From assembly GCF_000003605.2 (NCBI RefSeq), contig NW_003120938.1, forward strand, positions 28,377-50,814: a stretch of 22,438 bases of DNA, read 5' to 3'. This DNA comes from Saccoglossus kowalevskii (lineage: Eukaryota > Hemichordata > Enteropneusta > Harrimaniidae). Each line of letters starts with the position of its first letter. Positions within the stretch are counted from its first letter, which is position 1. A program made the translations under genes and the position numbers. The notes beneath the pieces were generated by a model. That model was not told the DNA's origin. It did not search any database and was given only the letters and a program-made list of their open reading frames with translations. Below are positions 16,653-22,438 of the stretch, piece after piece.

Positions 16653-16824
16653 ATAAAGGGTCAATCATTTGAAATCACGGGGGTGGCAGGAAGAGTGCGA
16701 CCAGTTCACATTTTTCTCATGTCTTATTTTGTACATTATATTTTTCTTGAATGCAACGACTTGCATGATTTTTGTTCTCTCTTTTTTCAGCCACCCCCAT
16801 AATTTCAAATGGTTAACCCTTAAT
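16653..16824. mobile_element. Foldback element with 37-bp inverted repeats
   Basis: The left arm (16653-16689) and the complement of the right arm (16788-16824) agree at 31 of 37 positions, with blocks CATTTGAAAT and GGGGGTGGC fully conserved. Between them are 98 nt that include a smaller perfect hairpin, ATGCAA-cgac-TTGCAT (16751-16766). No clear target-site duplication was found, so the true ends may lie slightly outside. The size and structure fit a MITE or foldback element. The right arm is preceded by a strong 3' splice-like T/C tract ending TTTTTTCAG at 16790, which could let the element contribute an exon end. Confidence 0.7.
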
Positions 16825-16890
16825 GCACTTGTTGTCTGGGTAGCGATAACTCGAAGCAGGCTATCAAACAAAGCAAATACGGCCCAATGA
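16791..16890 (+). CDS. Possible terminal exon arising at the foldback element
   Basis: After the splice-like CTCTCTTTTTTCAG (ends 16790) one frame is open for 32 codons to a TGA at 16888-16890 (HPHNFKWLTLNALVVWVAIT...). AATAAA follows at about 16,917. The acceptor is good on sequence, but half of the exon is transposon arm, and no upstream exon is known. Low confidence. Confidence 0.12.
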
Positions 16891-16929
16891 GCTGCGAAGC
16901 ACCTGCATAAACACAATTAATAAAAAATA

Positions 16930-17277
16930 GATTTTTCATTTGACGTTGAATCAACCAATAAATAACATCGCTGCACACATAGAGAGCTAAGTTACTAGCT
17001 GTAGATTATTTCATGTTTTCACACAATGTACTCATGGGGGCGCTAAATTGAAATCTCTCGGTTCATTACTTCGATTTCCCCTTCCACCAATTACAGTGAC
17101 TAATTTAAACCAATTCTTCTCCAGGGTGTTTTTCAATTAGTGGAATGCTACATGTTTTAATGCACTGCGTTGTCTGACGATGGACAAGAAATTCTCTCTT
17201 TGATGACAGTCACGGACCAAGGAAAGTAATTTCGATCAGAGCTGACAGGCAAGTATTGTAGTGCGTCAACATTCTGA
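16930..17277. other. No gene seen
   Basis: AT-rich sequence with one GGGGGCGC word (17037-17044). No open frame, repeat or RNA gene supported. Confidence 0.3.
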
Positions 17278-17502
17278 CAATGGGGGTACGTGTGTGTGAA
17301 TCGCCTAGAAAACTATGGAGACGGCGGATATGATCGAATAATTAAAGTGGCTCGCCGTGTCATCATTAAATCTAATTCACGCATAGTCGCCGCAGGCTTG
17401 TTAACACAGGGTCAGCACAGAACCACAACAAGGCATTTCCATTTATTAATGGGCTACCATTGCCGAGTTTTGGGCAAGTATGAGATGGGTGACCTGAAGT
17501 AG
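17278..17502 (+). CDS. Open frame without an initial ATG, protein-like
   Basis: The frame is open from a TGA at 17275 to a TAG at 17500-17502, with no ATG until late. It reads as protein-like (NRLENYGDGGYDRIIKVARR, then IIKSNSRIVAAGLL), with balanced composition unlike the surrounding noise. No 3' splice site was seen at its left end, and an overlapping ATG frame (17280) stops after 17 codons. It might be a pseudogene fragment or part of a larger broken gene. No family recognised. Confidence 0.15.
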   Translation, partial: QWGYVCVNRLENYGDGGYDRIIKVARRVIIKSNSRIVAAGLLTQGQHRTTTRHFHLLMGYHCRVLGKYEMGDLK

Positions 17503-17654
17503 GCTAATTGCAAAAACATAGTAACGTTAATAGCGGAAGTGAGCGCTACACTAAGCTTGTTCAAATGTGTGGATAATTGCACGTGAAAAATACAGGGGAA
17601 AGAAACACAGAGCTCAAAGAATATTTTGTTTTGAAATTGTTCGAAGGTCTGACA

Positions 17655-17669
17655 TTTAATTAATTAATT
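17655..17669. promoter_or_regulatory. TAATTA homeodomain-type cluster
   Basis: TTTAATTAATTAATT holds overlapping TAATTA cores, the typical binding word of Antennapedia- and paired-class homeodomains. Further clusters lie at 17920-17941 and 18408-18439. Confidence 0.3.
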
Positions 17670-17919
17670 CAGACATGCCGCCAACTTGGCGCATGCTGCC
17701 AACAATGGCAATACTCCAAATGATTAAATATAGTTGATTTTGGTTATATTTTCGAACATTCATGTTTATTGAATATATGAATCACGTATTGATTACATAT
17801 AATGGAGCACTCGTAAAAAAGAAAATGAATTCCGTAATACTTACAACATCAATAACGAGCGCGTGATGGCGCCATTCATAAATCATGTCTGTAATAAACC
17901 AAGTGGGTCTGCCATTCGC

Positions 17920-17941
17920 AATTAATTAATCAATTAATTAA
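17920..17941. promoter_or_regulatory. Near-palindromic TTAATTAAT/AATTAATTAA cluster
   Basis: Two TTAATTAA blocks flank a central ATC, giving an almost symmetrical 22-bp AT element. Candidate homeodomain dimer site. Confidence 0.3.
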
Positions 17942-18029
17942 CCTTTTTTAATTATATTGCACTCGTATGCACATGAGTTAGTCACTTGGACGGTGGTCTT
18001 CGAGACGCGCTGTGTTAAAACCAAGGAGA

Positions 18030-18163
18030 CGTCACCTGCGCATGCGTCAGATGACCATAGCGTGTCATTGTTTACAAACAAGCGTCTACCCATGAGCCTT
18101 TGCATTTTAGCGTGTCTTGTTATCGTCGCTTGGGACTCAATTCCCGCGCGTGCGCAGGTGACG
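18030..18163. repeat. Inverted repeat with NRF1-like arms
   Basis: CGTCACCTGCGCATGCG (18030-18046) and its inverted partner at 18147-18163 match at 16 of 17 positions with 100 nt between. The right arm overlaps TGCGCACGCGCG on the minus strand (18145-18156), a full NRF1 consensus. The left TGCGCATGCGT is one base off. NRF1 sites are typical of CpG promoters near transcription starts in animals. Confidence 0.55.
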
Positions 18164-18178
18164 ACCCTCTCGTTTTAA
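18092..18178 (+). CDS. Short ORF resembling a signal-peptide first exon
   Basis: The ATG opens 28 codons. Residues 1-14 (MSLCILACLVIVAW) form a typical hydrophobic core, and DSIPARA-Q at 15-22 is a good signal-peptidase site (small residues at -3 and -1). Directly after the Q codon is CAG|GTGACG (18157/18158), a usable 5' splice-like site, so the exon may end there and the rest of a secreted protein lie in later exons. Without splicing the product would be a tiny peptide ending VTTLSF. The short exon sits inside the NRF1-like inverted repeat. The n-region lacks a basic residue and -3 is C, which lowers confidence. Confidence 0.28.
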   Translation: MSLCILACLVIVAWDSIPARAQVTTLSF

Positions 18179-18407
18179 ACACGTGTTACTGATACATAGT
18201 ATTTTATTGAATAAATCAATATGTATTTTATTATAAACTCTGTAATCTACACGTTATTGGTGATACAGAGAGAAAGAATCAGAAAACGATGACCGATTTT
18301 GTAATTGCCACATTATGAAGAGATGTCTGTCACTGTCACGTACGTGCATATGAATTGTGAAAATGTAGAATGAACATACACCACAGATAGAAGTCGTGCA
18401 GCGCACC

Positions 18408-18439
18408 TTTTAATTTAATGTAATTTAATTAATGTAATT
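18408..18439. promoter_or_regulatory. AT-rich TAATTTAATG repeat with TTAATTAA
   Basis: TAATTTAATG is followed by TAATTTAATTAATG, a short duplication containing TTAATTAA. Third homeodomain-type cluster within 800 bp. Confidence 0.3.
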
Positions 18440-18648
18440 GTATACGTCGCATAGGACTCACATAAAACGCACCGCAGCGACTGTGATGTGATGCTTGCCT
18501 TCAAATATTTGAAATAGGATTGAACTGGTCGTAAATAATTCAGGCCTAGTCGAGAGAGGGCGCTAGACTGTGAAACTATTTGGCAAAAGCACAATCTGAC
18601 AAGCACAGCGCAATATTAACCTGGAGAACTCAAAGGATTATGCTCCCT

Positions 18649-18661
18649 GGGTCATAGGTCA
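18649..18661 (+). promoter_or_regulatory. DR1 nuclear-receptor-like site
   Basis: GGGTCA-T-AGGTCA is a perfect direct repeat spaced by one base. It lies about 90 bp from an AGAGGGCGC motif (18555-18563). Confidence 0.33.
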
Positions 18662-20360
18662 ATTTTAAGTACAACTGTGATAACGATTATGAAAAAATAC
18701 TAGATTGTTTATTCCAAATTAATTGTAATGGACAACCTGTTGTGACATTTACGTTGTTTTGTGCCGCCATGAAAAATAGTTATTCTATTTTTCTCTGATC
18801 TCTGAATTTTCTTGAAAATTGGTTTCATTTCGACCCCTTGGTTACGTCACAGTGGTAATGCGGCGCGCGTTTGTAAATAGTTGAAAGCTGCCAGAAAAAA
18901 ATAATTTACTATATAGATAATAACAGTAGGTACTCGTAGTCCTTGGTAATTGGTCAATACAACTACACGTTTCGGACAAAGTAAATTTTCCTCAATGGTA
19001 AATTTGAATATACTATCGAATATACTTTCGAATATCTTGCGCGTGTAGTTAAATCTCCGAAGCAATGAAAAAATCGTATTCTCAGTAAAACTGTACCAAA
19101 ATGCATTCCGACAGCCAACGTGGTAGTTCTAAATTGATCGATTCTATCGCCACGATGTGAAAAACAATCGATAAATAGATGTGAAAGTTTTTTATGACAT
19201 TTGTTGGTGTTCTCTTTAACATGATCATAACAGGTCATGGAGAATGCAGAGGTACATCAATATTTCACTATAGTACTATAATTGCTCAAAATTGTTACCA
19301 GCCTAAAGTTAATTAACTAGTATGCATTTCGAGACATCACTGTTTCTGCATGCCCTGTTGAAATGGAACAATTTTGAACGCAATAAAATCACGAAGCTAG
19401 TGGCGCCAAACTGGCTGCCTTTTGAATTGTTTTGCAATACACACAGTTTTAGAACCTGTATATTCCTATATCGTGGTTCTGAGTTTTGTTGAGAATTGAT
19501 ATGTAGAGAAATCGCTGACATGGTTTTATCTATTCGTAAAAGGGATGTTGTATATTGCTAGCATTATTAATATTTTATACCGGGTCTGTTCTGTCGGGGT
19601 TAACACATTTGCCAGTTTCTACCCCTGGTTCCTCAGTCTGTTTCTACTCTTCGCTACCGAAAATATACTTCAATACATTTGCTATACGATTCATCTGCGC
19701 CTTGAAATTGGACGTAGTGCTTTGATTGGTCACATTTTTAATGAGTAATTTATTTATTCACGTCATTCAAACGCTCCTATTTGCCGGTAGTAAAGAAAAT
19801 CTAAATCGGCGCCATCGTCAAATGTCTCACAAATCCTGTATGCATAAAATCAAATCTTTCGATTAATTTTCCGTTCTATAATTCGCTAGAATATACCACA
19901 CAATGAGCGGAAAGTTTAACAATAGCAGGCTGGAAAGTTCGTTTTCGTTTTGAATGTTCATCGAGTATTCGAGAAATTAATGTTTGTTGTGCGCTGCGTT
20001 TTTCGGAATTCATACCTCGGTACGATGCAGGTAAATTAACGTTTAAGCAATGAATAAATTAAGGTATACATTAATGGTCATGGATACTCAGTTTCATATT
20101 ATTGTTAACCTTAATAGACACAATTTGAATTTAAAAAAACAACAAAATCACGTTTGTCATTTATCCATCATGACTTTAAATATAATAGTCGGCATGTAAT
20201 AATGTTGCAACCGGGAAATATGTAATATCTTAATGATATTGTAATTGTTATTGACATATATGGTTCATTCTGTGAGTAAACCTGACCATGGCTGTTAAAT
20301 GCCTAGATTAGGTCGATATTTGGGTACAAGATATAATCAGATTGTACGACTGTCAGAGAA
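18662..20360. other. AT-rich stretch without a supported gene
   Basis: A 12-bp tandem (GAATATACTATC, GAATATACTTTC, then a partial) is at 19006-19036. Open frames here are short, AT-driven and lack support. An isolated CAG|GTAAAT lies near 20,031. No RNA gene or transposon end recognised. Confidence 0.4.
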
Positions 20361-20363
20361 ATG

Positions 20364-20398
20364 AACCATACCAATCACCAATTGGTGTACCTATGGTT
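20364..20398. repeat. Composite hairpin around a 12-bp palindrome
   Basis: A perfect CACCAATTGGTG palindrome (20376-20387) is flanked by a second matching pair, AACCATA (20364-20370) and TATGGTT (20392-20398), separated by short unpaired stretches. The whole could fold as a 13-pair stem with an internal loop. Confidence 0.5.
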
Positions 20399-20399
20399 T

Positions 20400-21867
20400 T
20401 ACGTGATTCGTGCGTGATATCCTATGTGTAAGATTAACCGGTGTGAATAATTGTTCTTATTTATATATTAACCTGTACTAGCGACCACCAGTCTAAATTA
20501 TCCCCGATTGGTTAACGGAGCGGTAAGAATGTTTATTATTGGGCGTTTTGGGTTATATTAACAGACCCAGTTAGCTTGTGACATTTGGTGACAGTACGAC
20601 TGGACAGAGTATATGCTATATATTGTTACACTTGCACATATTTTGGTTACAATTTTAATGACAAAATAGTCTGTAAAATCAGTGAGGTCTGGATTACCCC
20701 GCCTCTATTAATATTTGTTCTAGTATATACATGATCTTAAAATGGTTAGAAAAATTACCTTCAATCGCAAAATATAAAAATCTAACATTTGCCGATTTAC
20801 AAATTCGAGGGGAAGGGGGGGGGGGGGTAAATTGAGGAGAAATTTGGTGGCGGTTGAAAAAGAATTAGTTTAACAATCCGCTAAATTTGTGCATGAAAAA
20901 GCTATTACGATTTCCCGGATCCGAGCGAACTTTGGTGTTGCGGACAAATGCATTTCAATCCGTTCTGTAATATTGTGACATTGTCACAATCCTAGTTCAA
21001 TATCCTAGCCAAAATGTGAGCCATATAGAGTCGCATTACGCAGCGATAGAAACTGAATGTTTCGCCATAGATCAGGGAATAAAAAGTACCAGCCGTGTTT
21101 ACAATTCTGTGAGATTGAGACTGACCACAAGCCTCTAGGCTATATGAACTGCCAAATTTACTAAATAGTTGAATCATGCGATGGACTATATACCGTCAAT
21201 TGTTTTCTTAATTAGCAAAAAAAGAGTAACATAGGGACAGACTATTTACTTACAAATCCCGAGGATTAAGTACAAAAATAAACCAATAGTCTTAAACGAA
21301 ATAAATGTAATAAAGCAATTTATGGTCATAAATCTACTTTGTACTTCTTGAGCATTTGTTGCTACAGTTTTCCTAACCTGTGACAATTATCACTGATTGT
21401 ATTTTTAATGTAACCATAATACCATTTTGTGACATGGTTGTATCTTAACATGGGGTATGCCAATAGACATCTGGACTGTATTATACGAAAATGAATTATG
21501 TATTGTAAATGTAATTACGTAATTTAACTATAGTATAAATTGATTAGCCCGGAGATCAGAGGTAGAACGTATAGCCCAGAGTCATAGTCATGTTTGGGAC
21601 TACATGACAGGGCTTTGTGACCATCTCCCTATCAAATGGCAATTTGTATGCGATATTCTGGCGTCAACCAGGCTCGGTCGAAAACAAGCACTTGCGGACC
21701 TTAACCAAGGTCGCATTCTTTAGTGAACTTGGGTCTACCGGCCATGAGTCTGATTAGATATCTAAAATTGGGTTGTATTACGTTCCCAAGATAATGTCGC
21801 TGGACTTCAATGGATTAATATACTGGTTATGAATGAACAGGTCTCATGCACCAATTAATGTTTTAGG
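20400..21867. other. No supported gene
   Basis: Contains a G13 run (20815-20827) with a GAGGGG prefix and an AATTACGTAATT palindrome (21513-21524). Open frames are noise-like. Confidence 0.4.
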
Positions 21868-22298
21868 CAGAGGGTAACCCGCCTATCCACATAGTTCATA
21901 CCTACCATAGACTTCAGGTCAGTCAAAATGACTATTTTGAACTGTAGGCATTAATCTGCGATTCAGCCAATGACGACGGAGAGAGAAATCTAGTTCAAGG
22001 GAAGCCCAATGACCTCATAGATTTTCTTCCATGTCACGCAACACGTGACCGAGGCAAAGCCCAATGACCTCATAGATTTTTCTTCCAACGTCACGCAACA
22101 CGTGACCAAAGTCATTTCCCTGTATGCGAGGACTAAGCCAATTGCTACGGGAAAGTGTGGTGGTCGGGAGGGACCTGAAGTCTATGGTGGGTATGAACTT
22201 TGTGAATAGGCGGGTTGAAAACTCTCTGTTTAAATTCACTACGTTCAATTATCCACCATAGATTCTGGTCAGTCAAAATGACTATTTTGAACTGTAGG
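21868..22298. mobile_element. Compound inverted/direct repeat element, foldback or MITE-like
   Basis: The left arm (21868-21920) is repeated in inverted orientation at 22172-22228 with about 49 of 53 positions matching plus a 4-nt insertion; conserved blocks include AACCCGCCTAT, AGTTCATAC and CCATAGACTTCAGGTC. The left arm continues into a 27-bp block with a hairpin, TCAAAAT-gact-ATTTTGA (in 21923-21940). That block, with a variant of the preceding CCATAGA...GGTCAG, recurs in direct orientation at 22253-22298, about 350 bp downstream. The centre holds a further 50-bp direct repeat (22002-22050 and 22057-22107). No target duplication was identified. A minus-strand open frame (to 22015) only mirrors these repeats. 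Confidence 0.72.
22002..22107. repeat. Two tandem copies of a 50-bp unit
   Basis: Copies at 22002-22050 and 22057-22107 start AAGCCCAATGACCTCATAGA and end CACGCAACACGTGACC. They differ by one inserted T and a few bases in the middle. Period is 55 bp. Each contains a CACGTG E-box (22042-22047 and 22099-22104). They lie between the arms of the larger inverted repeat. Confidence 0.93.
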
Positions 22299-22426
22299 AG
22301 TCAGACGCCGAGAGGTGGTGGGTTTCAGAGCAATAACACAAAACAATAAAGGGTGCTCCAGCTCGGGACAATATTCCCTACTTACAACTACCACCTAGGT
22401 AAAACCAGTGACAAACGGTGTCTTAC

Positions 22427-22438
22427 CTTGCCAGTGTC
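22427..22438 (-). CDS. Possible exon end clipped by the right edge
   Basis: On the minus strand the window begins GACACTGGCAAG followed by GTAAGA, a consensus 5' splice site (AAG|GTAAGA, exon end 22427). Only 12 bases of the presumed exon are inside, so neither frame nor product can be judged. The intron would run leftward across the compound repeat. Confidence 0.2.

Noticed and set aside
22015-22248. Minus-strand 77-codon frame with repeated GHVLRD
   Set aside because: The repeated peptide only mirrors the tandem 50-bp DNA repeat.
1-22438. tRNA, 5S, U6 or other known RNA genes, and tRNA-derived SINEs
   Set aside because: I looked for B-box-like GGTTCGANNCC and snRNA signatures on both strands and saw none. 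A tRNAscan or Infernal run would be decisive.

Overview
The window looks like non-coding DNA from an animal nuclear genome, most likely a marine invertebrate. It is AT-rich (about 38% GC by eye). It has no long open frames, no operons and no Shine-Dalgarno-spaced genes. It carries a hAT-type MITE with a perfect 8-bp target duplication, several foldback elements, two minisatellites, eukaryotic-style core promoters, splice-site-like junctions and one assembly gap. A deuterostome or other marine metazoan is a guess only. No protein in the window is recognised with confidence. Most open frames of 60-180 codons are expected noise or lack an ATG.

Layout. 1-2,300: a 161-bp hAT MITE (233-393), an 85-codon ATG-initiated minus-strand frame (454-711) and a CpG-rich TATA-bearing patch (about 1,930-2,270). 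2,300-6,600: AT-rich sequence with weak open frames at 3,239-3,831, two perfect palindromes (3,731-3,747 and 4,140-4,157) and G/C homopolymers. 6,600-8,750: nuclear-receptor DR1 and ZNF143/Staf-like motifs, a decaying 14/28-bp repeat (7,670-about 8,205), then a minus-strand CRE/TATA/initiator promoter (8,689-8,751) facing an open frame. 9,300-10,500: a double hairpin, a candidate plus-strand terminal exon with a polyadenylation signal (9,692-9,968), and a minus-strand 75-codon frame. 11,308-11,760: Ns.

12,000-12,850: a minus-strand TATA box, open frame and consensus 5' splice site, head-to-head with a plus-strand open frame. 13,228-13,557: seven copies of a 47-bp minisatellite. 14,190-14,430: CRE, CTCF-like site, a 35-bp duplication and a TATA box. 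15,550-16,380: a CpG-rich patch with a 12-bp hairpin, GC box, YY1 palindrome and small ATG frames. 16,653-16,824: a foldback element. 17,650-18,440: homeodomain-type AT clusters around inverted NRF1-like sites and a short ORF resembling a signal-peptide exon. 21,868-22,298: a compound inverted/direct repeat. The right edge may clip a minus-strand exon.

No coherent multi-gene system is visible. The strongest non-obvious signals are the apparent over-representation of a CTCF-core-like 9-mer, of full CRE and TCACGTGA palindromes and of DR1 sites, together with the set of well-formed hairpin and foldback elements. These suggest a cis-regulatory, repeat-rich intergenic or intronic region with several possible first or last exons.
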